Origin: Marinoscillum sp964351625
Lineage (GTDB): Bacteria > Bacteroidota > Bacteroidia > Cytophagales > Cyclobacteriaceae
Assembly: GCA_964351625.1 (NCBI GenBank)
Contig: CAYGOV010000010.1
Span: forward strand, 62,001 to 126,000
Reading direction: 5' to 3'
DNA: 64,000 nucleotides
Shown here piece after piece: positions 1 to 8,498 of this stretch. The notes under the pieces were generated by a model, which had not been told where the DNA came from, searched no databases, and saw only the letters and a program-made list of their open reading frames with translations. The translations under genes were made by a program, and so were the position numbers. The number at the start of each line of letters is the position of its first letter. Position 1 is the stretch's first letter.

Positions 1-391
1 ATTCAATGGTCTTTGCTTCTGCACAGGATCTTATGGTGTAAGAGCTGATAATGACTTGGCTGGAATGGTTACCCGATTAGGTCACAGGATCAATTTTATT
101 CATCTAAGAGCTACGAAGCGAGACGCGTATGGTAATTTCCATGAAGCTGATCATTTAGCTGGAGACGTAGACATGTACGCTGTGATGAAAGCTTTGGTAT
201 TGGAGCAAAATCAAAGGGTGACGTCAGGTAGAGAAGATTTTAAGTTACCAATGCGACCAGATCATGGTCACCAAATGCTTGATGATTTGCACAAAAAAAC
301 CAACCCAGGTTATTCTGCCATCGGCAGATTGCGGGGACTTGCAGAACTGCGAGGATTGGAGTTGGGAATCAGAAGATCACTAGATATATGA
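1..391 (+). CDS. uxuA: Mannonate dehydratase, C-terminal part (cut by window start)
   Basis: The frame is open from base 2, so only the last ~130 residues are present. The segment reads CFCTGSYGVRADNDL, then INFIHLRATKR and RPDHGHQM, which I recognise as the C-terminal part of UxuA, with conserved Arg and His residues of the metal site. UxuA dehydrates D-mannonate to 2-keto-3-deoxygluconate in the cytoplasm. Its stop overlaps the start of uxaC by four bases (ATGA), which supports a coupled hexuronate operon. Length and N-terminus cannot be judged. Confidence 0.93.
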   Translation, partial: FNGLCFCTGSYGVRADNDLAGMVTRLGHRINFIHLRATKRDAYGNFHEADHLAGDVDMYAVMKALVLEQNQRVTSGREDFKLPMRPDHGHQMLDDLHKKTNPGYSAIGRLRGLAELRGLELGIRRSLDI

Positions 392-1788
392 AGCAATTTT
401 TAGATCAGGATTTTCTCCTGGAAAATGAGACGGCTCAAAAGCTTTATCATGGTTACGCCGCTAAGATGCCCATCGTGGATTACCACTGCCATCTTTCCCC
501 AAAGGACATAGCAGAGGATCGCATCTTTAATAACATCACTGAGGCATGGTTACAGGGAGATCATTACAAATGGAGAGCCATGCGTGCCAATGGTGTGGAT
601 GAGCATTTCATAACTGGTGATGCTTCTCCAAAGGAAAAGTTTATGAAATGGGCGGCTACTGTGCCCAATACTTTCCGAAATCCATTATACCATTGGACGC
701 ATCTAGAGCTGCAGAGATACTTCGATATCCACGATCTGCTCAACGCAGAAAGTGCGGAGCGCATCTATGATGAGGCTTCCGCCAAACTCCAAACAAAGGA
801 ATATTCGTGTCGGGCGCTAATGCTAAAGATGAATGTGCGGATGGTTGGCACTACTGATGATCCCATAGATGATCTCAAATACCATAAACAGCTAAGCACG
901 GAGAATTTTGCTGTGAAGATACTACCAACCTTCCGGCCAGATCGGCTCTATGCGGTAGATCAGCCTACTTCCTTTTTGAAATATTTAGAATTGCTCGGTG
1001 AGCTAAATGGTGCGCCTATTGATACATTTGAAGGACTTTTGGCAGCTGCCAAAAAGCGCGTTGATTACTTCCATGAAGCGGGAGGACTATTGTCTGATCA
1101 TGGTTTGGATCAGCTTTATCCTGACGCATATTCATTGCCGCAGACTACTGAGATTTTTGATTTGGTTTTGAATGGCAAAGAAATCAGCCAGCGCCAAGTG
1201 GAAATTTTCAAAATGACCATGATCACCGAATTGGCGAAGATGTATCATGCCAAAGGTTGGACGCAGCAGTATCACCTAGGAGCTATTCGTAATAACAATA
1301 CTCGGTTGCTGTCTAAACTAGGACCTGACACAGGTTTTGACTCCATCGGGGACTTCTCCCAAATCAAAGCCTTGTCAAAATTCCTAAATCAACTCGACGG
1401 TAGCGATCAGCTGGCCCAAACGATTTTATACAATCTCAATTCTTCCGACAATGAAGCATTTGCTACCATGGCAGGCAACTTCAACGATGGCTCAGTAGCA
1501 GGTAAAATTCAGTTTGGCTCTGGGTGGTGGTTTTTGGATCAGAAGGATGGCATGGAGAAGCAGCTCAATGCGCTTTCCAATATGGGGCTGCTTAGCCAAT
1601 TCATTGGAATGCTCACGGATAGTAGAAGCTTTTTGTCTTATCCCAGACATGAATATTTCAGACGTATTCTATGCAATCTGATAGGCAAAGATGTGGAAAA
1701 TGGAGAGTTGCCAAATGACATAGAATGGCTTGGGCAGCATGTTGAGAATATCTGCTACAATAATGCTTCAGCATATTTCAAATTTTAG
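388..1788 (+). CDS. uxaC: Glucuronate (uronate) isomerase
   Basis: This 466-residue protein has the usual length for UxaC. Near the N-terminus is the metal-binding motif VDYHCHLSP (His33 and His35), and the family sequences WTHLELQRYF, GTTDDP, LGAIRNNN and the FGSGWWFLDQ region near residue 380 are all present. It interconverts glucuronate or galacturonate with fructuronate or tagaturonate. Together with the upstream uxuA it makes the lower hexuronate route to 2-keto-3-deoxygluconate; the reductase step (uxuB-like) is not in the window. The start overlaps the uxuA stop. The TRAP transporter downstream is the probable uptake route. Confidence 0.96.
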   Translation: MKQFLDQDFLLENETAQKLYHGYAAKMPIVDYHCHLSPKDIAEDRIFNNITEAWLQGDHYKWRAMRANGVDEHFITGDASPKEKFMKWAATVPNTFRNPLYHWTHLELQRYFDIHDLLNAESAERIYDEASAKLQTKEYSCRALMLKMNVRMVGTTDDPIDDLKYHKQLSTENFAVKILPTFRPDRLYAVDQPTSFLKYLELLGELNGAPIDTFEGLLAAAKKRVDYFHEAGGLLSDHGLDQLYPDAYSLPQTTEIFDLVLNGKEISQRQVEIFKMTMITELAKMYHAKGWTQQYHLGAIRNNNTRLLSKLGPDTGFDSIGDFSQIKALSKFLNQLDGSDQLAQTILYNLNSSDNEAFATMAGNFNDGSVAGKIQFGSGWWFLDQKDGMEKQLNALSNMGLLSQFIGMLTDSRSFLSYPRHEYFRRILCNLIGKDVENGELPNDIEWLGQHVENICYNNASAYFKF

Positions 1789-1851
1789 AGATAAATAAAC
1801 CAACTTGATCATGTTAAAAGTTTTTAATTTGACTAAAACCAATAAGAAAGT

Positions 1852-2847
1852 TTGATTCGCTTTACTCACATAATCCTAGCAATCCTGTCTGTCATGCTAC
1901 TGGGCAGTTGTGATCCAAAGGGTGATGTAAAAGTGCTCAAATTGGCACATGCCTTAGATATTAGCCATCCGGTTCATATTGGGATCGTAAATATGGCGGA
2001 GCGACTGGAGGAGAAGTCAGCCGGAAAATTAAGGATTGAGATTTACCCTTCAGGTCAGCTAGGAAATGAGCGAGAGTTGTTGGAGCTATTGCAGATTGGG
2101 AGCTTGGCGATGACTAAGGTTTCTAGTGGCGCATTGGAGAATTTTGTTCCTTCCTTCGAGGTACTCGGACTTCCATATCTCTTTAAAGATAAGGAGCATC
2201 TGTTTGGTGTTCTTCGAGGGGAAATAGGCGAGGAGCTTCTTGCCAAGGGGGAGAAATATCGTTTTAGAGGTTTGTGTTTTTATGATGCAGGATATCGAAG
2301 TTTTTATACGAAGGACCGTCCTATCAATGGCCCAAGCGATCTTGAAGGGTTGAAAATCAGAGTTATGAAAAGTGTGACTGCTGTCAATATGGTCACGCAA
2401 TTGGGTGGTTCACCTACGCCTGTTTCTTTTGGAGAATTGTACACAGCACTACAGCAAGGTGTGGTAGATGGAGCGGAAAACAATCCACCCAGCTTTTATT
2501 CCAGCCGTCATTATGAGGTTTGCAAATACTACACGCTAGATGAGCATACCAGTCTGCCAGATGTGCTATTGGTCAGCTTGGAATGGTGGAACGATCTTAC
2601 AGAGCAGGAGCAAGGTTGGTTGAAATCTGCAGCTGATGAATCTGTAGATTTTCAAATGAAAGTATGGGATAAATCCGAAAAGGAAAGTTTAGCGGCTGTG
2701 CAGAAAGCTGGTGTGGAGATTATCCGACCAGACAATGGGCTTTTTTCGGACATGGTCCAGCCGCTCTACGATGCTTATGAGAATGATCCAGTAAAATTTG
2801 ACTTTATTCAACGAATAAAAGCGTACAAGTATGAGGAAGCAAATTGA
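1852..2847 (+). CDS. dctP: TRAP transporter solute-binding lipoprotein
   Basis: The start is TTG at 1852: an in-frame TAA lies at 1843-1845, and from TTG the protein opens with a clear lipoprotein signal (hydrophobic stretch, then LLGSC with the lipid Cys near residue 20). Family motifs include HALDISHPVHIG, IYPSGQLGNERELLE, LKIRVMKS and FGELYTALQQGVVDGAENNP, the classic DctP signature. The protein would bind a carboxylate in the periplasm and hand it to the two permease subunits that follow, with which it overlaps by 17 bases. The neighbouring uxuA-uxaC genes suggest a hexuronate ligand; that is inference. The 63-bp gap after uxaC fits one transcript. Confidence 0.92.
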   Translation: MIRFTHIILAILSVMLLGSCDPKGDVKVLKLAHALDISHPVHIGIVNMAERLEEKSAGKLRIEIYPSGQLGNERELLELLQIGSLAMTKVSSGALENFVPSFEVLGLPYLFKDKEHLFGVLRGEIGEELLAKGEKYRFRGLCFYDAGYRSFYTKDRPINGPSDLEGLKIRVMKSVTAVNMVTQLGGSPTPVSFGELYTALQQGVVDGAENNPPSFYSSRHYEVCKYYTLDEHTSLPDVLLVSLEWWNDLTEQEQGWLKSAADESVDFQMKVWDKSEKESLAAVQKAGVEIIRPDNGLFSDMVQPLYDAYENDPVKFDFIQRIKAYKYEEAN

Positions 2848-3283
2848 TAAAATACTAGCCGGCGTGCTGGTGACATTGATGTCCGTAATGGTTGTCAATG
2901 TTTTGTGGCAAGTAGCTTCAAGATACCTACTATCATCACCTAGTTTATTTACGGATGAGCTGGCCAATTTTTTATTGATATGGGTAGGTCTATTGGGAGC
3001 TGCTTATGCGGCGGGCCAAAAAGCACATCTTGCGATAGACATTTTACCCAATAAATTGACAGGTGCTAGCAAGCGAAATCTGAATATCATCATTGGTCTG
3101 CTTTCAATTCTATTTGCGCTGACGGTCATGGTGATAGGCGGTGGACGTCTGGTCTATCTCACGCTGAGTCTGGAGCAGCTTTCTGCTACACTGCGACTGC
3201 CGTTGGGTTATATCTACATGGTAATCCCAGTCAGTGGATTATTGATTATCTACTATGCTTTATTAGATTTTAAAACCAAGTAG
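2831..3283 (+). CDS. dctQ: TRAP transporter small permease subunit
   Basis: This 150-residue protein has four predicted membrane segments, typical of DctQ. The sequences NVLWQVASRYLL, FTDELANFLLIWVGLLGAAYA and HLAIDIL match the family (the E-E/R motif around LWQVxxRY and the HxxID motif). It would connect the periplasmic binding protein to the large permease. It starts inside the end of dctP and is followed two bases later by dctM, so the three are translated together. No oddity was seen. Confidence 0.93.
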   Translation: MRKQIDKILAGVLVTLMSVMVVNVLWQVASRYLLSSPSLFTDELANFLLIWVGLLGAAYAAGQKAHLAIDILPNKLTGASKRNLNIIIGLLSILFALTVMVIGGGRLVYLTLSLEQLSATLRLPLGYIYMVIPVSGLLIIYYALLDFKTK

Positions 3284-3285
3284 CT

Positions 3286-4581
3286 ATGAGTATTGCTGAG
3301 ATACTGATATTGGTTTTAAGCTTTGTGGTTCTGCTCGGTATAGGTCTGCCTATTGCGTATTGCATTGGATTATCATCCTTGTTTACGCTGGTAGTTTCAA
3401 TGCCTTCCATTACGGCGTTTACTACACTGGCGCAGCGTATGGCTACAGGTTTAGACAGTTTTGCCCTATTGGCCATTCCGTTTTTTGTGCTTTCTGGTCA
3501 GCTGATGAATAGTGGAGGTATTGCAAGACGTTTGGTGGATTTTGCTAAGGCGCTGGTAGGTGGATTGCCGGGAGGGCTTGCCTTTGTGAACATTGTGGCT
3601 AGTATGCTTTTTGGGGCAATATCGGGTTCTGCAGCCGCTGCGGCCTCTGCTATTGGTGGGTTTATGGGTCCGAGGATGGAAGAAGAAGGTTACGAAAAGT
3701 CTTTCGGCGCAGCAGTCAACATTGCCAGTGCAACTACTGGTTTGGTGATTCCACCTAGCAACATCCTAATCATCTTTTCCTTAGCAAGCGGTGGGGTTTC
3801 TATAGCAGCATTATTTATTGCCGGCTATGTGCCTGGTATTATGATGGGGATTTCTTTGATGATTGTCTCAATGATAATAGCCATTAGACGTGGATACAGA
3901 CGAGGTAAGTGGGAAAGCTTGGGGGAAACTTTTAAGAAATTTTGGAATGCATTTCCAAGTTTACTTCTTCTTGTGATCGTGATAGGAGGTATAGTGGCTG
4001 GAGTATTCACAGCAACAGAAGCTTCAGCCATCGCTGTGCTTTATACTTTGGTACTGGCTTTTATTTATAAGGAAGTCAAAGTAAGTGATTTGCCAAAGAT
4101 CATATTGAATACTGTAGTGACTACATCTATTGTTCTCCTCTTGATAGGCACATCGATGGGGATGTCATGGGTGATGTCTTATGAGAATATTCCACAGGAG
4201 GTGAGCCAAGGACTTATTACTTTATCGGACAATCCGATAGTTATCCTTTTGATTATCAACCTGATTTTGCTCTTTGTGGGGGTCTTCATGGATATGACAC
4301 CTGCTGTATTGATTTTCACGCCTATTTTCTTACCAGTGGTGGAGCGTCTTGGAATGGATCCAGTTCATTTTGGTATTGTGATGGTGATGAATCTTTGTAT
4401 TGGCTTGTGTACTCCGCCTGTTGGTTCTGTTCTATTTATAGGATGTGGCGTAGCAGGAATAAGCATCCAAAAGGTTTTGAAACCCCTTATTCCGATGTTT
4501 GTCGCGCTTCTCGTTGTTTTGATGTTGGTGACTTATATTCCAGCATTGAGCCTTTGGCTTCCTGGGGTGTTTGGTTTTTAG
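3286..4581 (+). CDS. dctM: TRAP transporter large permease subunit
   Basis: A 431-residue integral membrane protein with about a dozen hydrophobic segments, the normal size for DctM. Recognisable stretches are GLDSFALLAIPFFVLSGQLM, FGAISGSAAAAASAIGG, ATTGLVIPPSNILIIFSLASGG and CTPPVGSVLF. It forms the sodium-driven translocation pathway of the TRAP system with the preceding dctP and dctQ products. No plus-strand gene follows for over 3 kb, so this is probably the last gene of the hexuronate operon. Confidence 0.95.
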   Translation: MSIAEILILVLSFVVLLGIGLPIAYCIGLSSLFTLVVSMPSITAFTTLAQRMATGLDSFALLAIPFFVLSGQLMNSGGIARRLVDFAKALVGGLPGGLAFVNIVASMLFGAISGSAAAAASAIGGFMGPRMEEEGYEKSFGAAVNIASATTGLVIPPSNILIIFSLASGGVSIAALFIAGYVPGIMMGISLMIVSMIIAIRRGYRRGKWESLGETFKKFWNAFPSLLLLVIVIGGIVAGVFTATEASAIAVLYTLVLAFIYKEVKVSDLPKIILNTVVTTSIVLLLIGTSMGMSWVMSYENIPQEVSQGLITLSDNPIVILLIINLILLFVGVFMDMTPAVLIFTPIFLPVVERLGMDPVHFGIVMVMNLCIGLCTPPVGSVLFIGCGVAGISIQKVLKPLIPMFVALLVVLMLVTYIPALSLWLPGVFGF

Positions 4582-4717
4582 GAGTAGCGTGAGATTATCT
4601 TTGTATTCTTAAGATGCCTGATTTTTTATAGATCGGTGAAAGTCTGCTTTTTTAGTGGATTCATTTTCTGAATAGTCAGTTTCAGTCGAACTTTCAAATG
4701 AATATCACGTGGTTTAC

Positions 4718-4750
4718 ACAAAAAAAGCATCCACCTCTCGGCGAATGCTT
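4718..4750 (-). terminator. Intrinsic terminator of the molybdo-oxidoreductase operon
   Basis: Read on the minus strand, AAGCATTCGCC pairs over eleven positions (two G-T wobbles) with GGTGGATGCTT around a GAGA tetraloop, followed at once by seven T. On the plus strand the wobbles become mismatches, so the signal is directional and belongs to the minus-strand gene ending at 4784. Confidence 0.75.
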
Positions 4751-4783
4751 ATTCAATTCATACAAATTTTATAATCAGCTAGC

Positions 4784-6973
4784 TCAACCCAACAGGAAGG
4801 ACTTGGCCATAAATGGCTGGCTGTAGCTTCGCTTGCCAGTGGCTTTGTATAGCGCATTGGCTAGCGCACCAATCACCGGTGGGTAAGGAGGTTCTCCTAA
4901 TCCTGTAGGATCAATGTCGCTTTTTACAAAGTATACTTCTATTTCCTTCGGTGCTTCACTGTGACGGATCAGTCTGTACTTATCAAAATTCTCCTGCTCT
5001 GGCTTACCGTCTTTGAAAGTAAGCGCACTGTACATTGCATGGCCGATCCCGTCAACAGTTCCACCTTCCATCATGTTATGAGCGGCTATTGGATTCACAA
5101 CTATCCCACAATCCACAGCGCAATAGACTTTACTCACGAATGGCTTACCACCTTTCATTTCCATATCCACCACGTTGGCCACATAGCTGTTGTGACAGAA
5201 GTAGGCAGAAACCCCTCGCGAGGCATTAGAATCATTATTGCCCCAGTTAGACTTCTCCCGGACTAACTTGAGCACCCCAGCATATCGCTCTGGATCGTAA
5301 TCATTCTTTTCACCAACAGGATTGGCTTTTGCTTTTTCCATCAGTTCTAACCTGAAATCGATCGGGTCTTTGCCTGCGGCTTCTGCTACTTCATCGAGAA
5401 AAGCTTGCTCCGCACCCGCAATAAAGTTGGATTTTGGTGCCCTGAAGGCACCTTCGGAGATATTAGATTCTAGGCTCCATTTTTCCGCAAGGTAATTATC
5501 TACTGCTCCCGCAGGAAAGCGATTCGCGAAAAGCGGGTCACTTGGAATACCACCTGCACGTACATGAAAGCCAATTAAGTTATTATTTTCATCAAGAGCC
5601 GCTTTGTAGTCAGCTCGGTATGCCGGGCGATAATTCCCAAAAGTCATATCGTCCTCTCTCGTGTAAATGAGTTTTACTGGTGATTTTATGCGCTGAGAAA
5701 TCACTGCAGCTTCTACCAAAAAGTGACCATATAACCTTCTACCAAAGCCACCACCCATTCTCGTCATTTGGATGTCAATTTTCTCCAATGGTAGTCCTAA
5801 TCTCTCAGAAGCACTTTTCTCCATAAATTCAGGAGTTTGAATTGGGCCAATTAACTCGGCCTTATCCTCAGTGACATTGGCAAAGAAATTCATCGGCTCC
5901 ATGGTGTTGTGAGCCAAGAACGGAGCGGTATAAGTACGTTCTATTACTTTGGCAGCCTTCTTAAAAGCTTCCTCAGGATTGCCATCCGTTCGGGCATTCT
6001 TCACAATGCTTGCAGGGATTTGATCCAGATGATTCAAATGTCCATCACTGCTCTCAGGTGCACTATCTTGTTCCCATAATGCTGCCACTTTCTTTTTGGC
6101 GCTAAGCACTTCCCAAGTAGATTTCCCAGTCACCACCACAAACTCTGAAAATGAAGCAGTGTCTGACCACTGCCTTTTGTAGTCATCCTCGAAAGATTTC
6201 ATCACAAAAATGTCTTGCACACCCGGCATAGTGAGTGCTTCAGTTGCATCGAAAGACTTGAGTTTCATGCCGAAGGCTGGCGGGTGTATCATCATGGCAT
6301 AGACCATACCTTCCACATCATAGTCCAAACCATAAAGCGGCTGTCCTGTGACAATCTTTTTGGCATCCACATTCCTTCGATCAGTCCCGATTATTTTGAA
6401 TTCGCTTATTTCCTTTAGCTCTACTTCTTCAGGCACGGTCATGCTCACGGCAGCTGATGCCACTTCCCCGTATCCAAGCGATTTCCCTTGATGTTTTAGG
6501 AATCCATCGGCAGTAGTGATTTCTTCTACGGGTACATTCCATTGTTTGGCTGCCGCTTGTTTTAGGACATTTCGGGCAGTTGCACCAGCCATTCTCAGAC
6601 TATTCCATCCTTGGCGAATTGATTGGCTTCCACCAGCTAGCTGTCTGGTGAAGATGTGAGTATTCAAAGGAGCCTGCTCCACGATCACGTTTTTCCAATC
6701 CACATCCAGCTCATCAGCTACGATCATTGGCATGGAGGTTTTTACATTTTGGCCTATTTCGGGATTAGGAGACATGATAGTCACCACTCCATTGTTACCT
6801 ATCTTGAGAAAACCATTCAACTCAAACCATTGATCTGGTAGCTCCAGCGCTTTCGCTGATTTAGTATCTGCACAACCTGCCAGCCAACTAAAACTGACCA
6901 TCAGTCCTCCTCCCGCTAGTGCTGAGGTCTTGAGAAAAGATCTTCTTCCTATGGATGTTTTTAAAAAGGGCAT
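4784..6973 (-). CDS. iorB: Isoquinoline 1-oxidoreductase-type molybdopterin subunit
   Basis: A 729-residue large subunit of the xanthine dehydrogenase superfamily. The N-terminus has a twin-arginine signal (IGRRSFLK) leading to WLAGC, a possible lipobox, so the enzyme is probably periplasmic and perhaps membrane anchored. The molybdopterin-binding stretch MGGGFGRR lies near residue 410, and the C-terminal GLGEPPYPPVIGAL carries the catalytic-type Glu. Family members hydroxylate N-heterocycles or oxidise aldehydes; the substrate here is unknown. The small 2Fe-2S subunit ends 2 bp upstream and a cytochrome c precedes it, giving an electron path out of the enzyme. The symbol reflects family, not proven substrate. 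Confidence 0.88.
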   Translation of the reverse strand: MPFLKTSIGRRSFLKTSALAGGGLMVSFSWLAGCADTKSAKALELPDQWFELNGFLKIGNNGVVTIMSPNPEIGQNVKTSMPMIVADELDVDWKNVIVEQAPLNTHIFTRQLAGGSQSIRQGWNSLRMAGATARNVLKQAAAKQWNVPVEEITTADGFLKHQGKSLGYGEVASAAVSMTVPEEVELKEISEFKIIGTDRRNVDAKKIVTGQPLYGLDYDVEGMVYAMMIHPPAFGMKLKSFDATEALTMPGVQDIFVMKSFEDDYKRQWSDTASFSEFVVVTGKSTWEVLSAKKKVAALWEQDSAPESSDGHLNHLDQIPASIVKNARTDGNPEEAFKKAAKVIERTYTAPFLAHNTMEPMNFFANVTEDKAELIGPIQTPEFMEKSASERLGLPLEKIDIQMTRMGGGFGRRLYGHFLVEAAVISQRIKSPVKLIYTREDDMTFGNYRPAYRADYKAALDENNNLIGFHVRAGGIPSDPLFANRFPAGAVDNYLAEKWSLESNISEGAFRAPKSNFIAGAEQAFLDEVAEAAGKDPIDFRLELMEKAKANPVGEKNDYDPERYAGVLKLVREKSNWGNNDSNASRGVSAYFCHNSYVANVVDMEMKGGKPFVSKVYCAVDCGIVVNPIAAHNMMEGGTVDGIGHAMYSALTFKDGKPEQENFDKYRLIRHSEAPKEIEVYFVKSDIDPTGLGEPPYPPVIGALANALYKATGKRSYSQPFMAKSFLLG

Positions 6974-6975
6974 GA

Positions 6976-7440
6976 TTACGAGTTTTGAAGTTTAGCAGCC
7001 GTTTTAATGGCTTTTTTGATTCTTATATAAGTTCCGCATCGGCAGATATTACCGCTCATCGCATTGTCAATATCTTCATCCGTCGGGTTAGGGTTTCTTT
7101 TGATCAGCGCTGTTGCGGACATGATCTGACCTGCTTGGCAGTAGCCACACTGAGGCACGTCGTGTTGCAACCAAGCTTGCTGCACGGGATGATCGGCATT
7201 CTCAGAAAGGCCTTCAATGGTTGTCACTTCATTGTCACCCACCGCCTGTACGGGCAGTTGGCATGAGCGAACCGCATTGCCATTGAGGTGAATGGTACAT
7301 GCGCCACACATGGCTATCCCACAGCCGTATTTGGTTCCCACCATTTTCAGATGATCCCTAAGTACCCAGAGTAAGGGCGTGGTGGGATCAACATCTACCT
7401 CATGTTTTTTTCCGTTGATCGAAAGAATCATTAATGCCAT
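6976..7440 (-). CDS. iorA: 2Fe-2S subunit of the molybdopterin oxidoreductase
   Basis: A 154-residue protein with both 2Fe-2S binding patterns of the family: the plant-ferredoxin cluster (KYGCGIAMCGACTIHLNG, then RSC) and the second cluster (PQCGYCQAGQ, then ICRCGTY). It passes electrons from the molybdenum centre to an acceptor, probably the cytochrome encoded just upstream. It has no signal peptide of its own, so if the complex is exported it would travel with the Tat-targeted large subunit. It is separated from iorB by 2 bp and from the cytochrome by 18 bp, consistent with one operon. Confidence 0.92.
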   Translation of the reverse strand: MALMILSINGKKHEVDVDPTTPLLWVLRDHLKMVGTKYGCGIAMCGACTIHLNGNAVRSCQLPVQAVGDNEVTTIEGLSENADHPVQQAWLQHDVPQCGYCQAGQIMSATALIKRNPNPTDEDIDNAMSGNICRCGTYIRIKKAIKTAAKLQNS

Positions 7441-7458
7441 ATTGTTGTATTTTAATTC

Positions 7459-7860
7459 TTAGTTTTTCAATGCTTTTACCTCGGCTGGTGTGATTGCACC
7501 GAGATCACTTCCCCACGAGTTCCTTACATAATTGAGTACATCAGCCGCCTCCTGATCGGACAAGTTCATTGCTGACATTTGGCCATTGTAAGTTACCCCG
7601 CCTATTTCAACTTTGCCATTTAGGCCATTCTGAAGGATTGAAACCAATCTATCGGTATCCTCCAATCTCTCCGAAATGTTGAGTGGAGGGAAGACGCCCT
7701 GGAGCCCAGCACCATCGGTCATGTGGCAAGACATACAGTTCGTTTGATAGATCGACTTCCCACGATTTATACTTTTCTTTAGATCATAGATTTGCATGAA
7801 CGACATGAAAGTTATCCCCAAAACAGCTGCAAACGTGATTATTTTGAATTTCAATTTCAT
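7459..7860 (-). CDS. Small exported c-type cytochrome
   Basis: A 133-residue protein with an N-terminal membrane or signal segment (FKIITFAAVLGITFMSFM) and one haem site CMSCH near residue 43. A Met in the NGQMSAMNLSDQEAADVL region fits the sixth ligand of class I cytochromes. It is the first gene of the minus-strand operon cyt c-iorA-iorB and is the likely electron acceptor of the molybdo-enzyme in the periplasm. Cytochrome partners are common for this enzyme family. The start is divergent from the ModE-like gene, with 193 bp between. Confidence 0.9.
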   Translation of the reverse strand: MKLKFKIITFAAVLGITFMSFMQIYDLKKSINRGKSIYQTNCMSCHMTDGAGLQGVFPPLNISERLEDTDRLVSILQNGLNGKVEIGGVTYNGQMSAMNLSDQEAADVLNYVRNSWGSDLGAITPAEVKALKN

Positions 7861-8053
7861 TGATATCCAGTTGGTGGATGATTAAGTAGACAATTTAAAA
7901 CTTATTACATTGAATTGCGAAGCGGTGCATTTCTTGATAAAATGAATCCATTAGGCAAATTGTTAAGGTTCCCATAATTTCTTTCCGGTATCGGTGAGAT
8001 GGGTGTGTTGCTTGGAGTTTGATTTTCTAAATGGAATTCAGGTCATTTGAGGT

Positions 8054-8389
8054 ATGAAAGAATTGCGCAATCGATGCTGGATTAATGTGGATGGTGAAAA
8101 ATACTTCGGCCCTGGGCCACTCAGACTGTTGCAGTTCATAGAGCAAGAAGGCTCGCTAGCCAAAGCCGCCAAAGCAATGGGCATGTCTTACAAAAAAGCT
8201 TGGGACATGGTAGACCAACTCAATAAAAAAGCATCAAGTCCAGTCGTGGTATCTAAAAAAGGAGGTTCGAAAGGTGGAGGTACCGAGATCACCGAGAGAG
8301 GAAAGCAATTGATGGATGGTTACACAGCGCTCGAAAGGAAACTCGATTCGGTTTTAGCCGACAATATTCATTTACTCGACATAATCTAA
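8054..8389 (+). CDS. ModE-like one-domain molybdenum regulator
   Basis: This 111-residue protein matches the N-terminal winged-helix domain of ModE: the helix-turn-helix GSLAKAAKAMGMSYKKAWDMVDQLN and the wing GGSKGGGTEITERGKQLMDGY. It lacks the C-terminal TOBE/molybdate-binding domains of E. coli ModE, so how it senses molybdenum, if it does, is unclear. It lies between a molybdo-enzyme operon and the cofactor maturation genes, and a ModE-type palindrome follows 28 bp after its stop. Control of one or both operons is a strong inference. Confidence 0.85.
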   Translation: MKELRNRCWINVDGEKYFGPGPLRLLQFIEQEGSLAKAAKAMGMSYKKAWDMVDQLNKKASSPVVVSKKGGSKGGGTEITERGKQLMDGYTALERKLDSVLADNIHLLDII

Positions 8390-8417
8390 ACGAGCCGAAT
8401 CATTAATCACTGAGAAG

Positions 8418-8441
8418 CGATATATACACTGATATATATCG
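8418..8441. promoter_or_regulatory. ModE-type operator palindrome
   Basis: CGATATATA, six bases (CACTGA), then TATATATCG is a perfect 9-bp inverted repeat. It closely resembles the CG...TATATA-N6/7-TATATA...CG site known for ModE. It abuts a -7-like box TATTATTG at 8442-8449 (consensus TANNTTTG), a position expected for repression of the downstream operon. Confidence 0.65.
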
Positions 8442-8498
8442 TATTATTGTATTGAAGGTCACTAGGCCATTGTTTCCTTCAAAAATCCTTGTATTCGG

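Noticed and set aside
4590..4610. TATCTTTG as a -7 promoter box
   Set aside because: It matches the consensus, but no plus-strand gene follows before the terminator and the minus-strand operon end.
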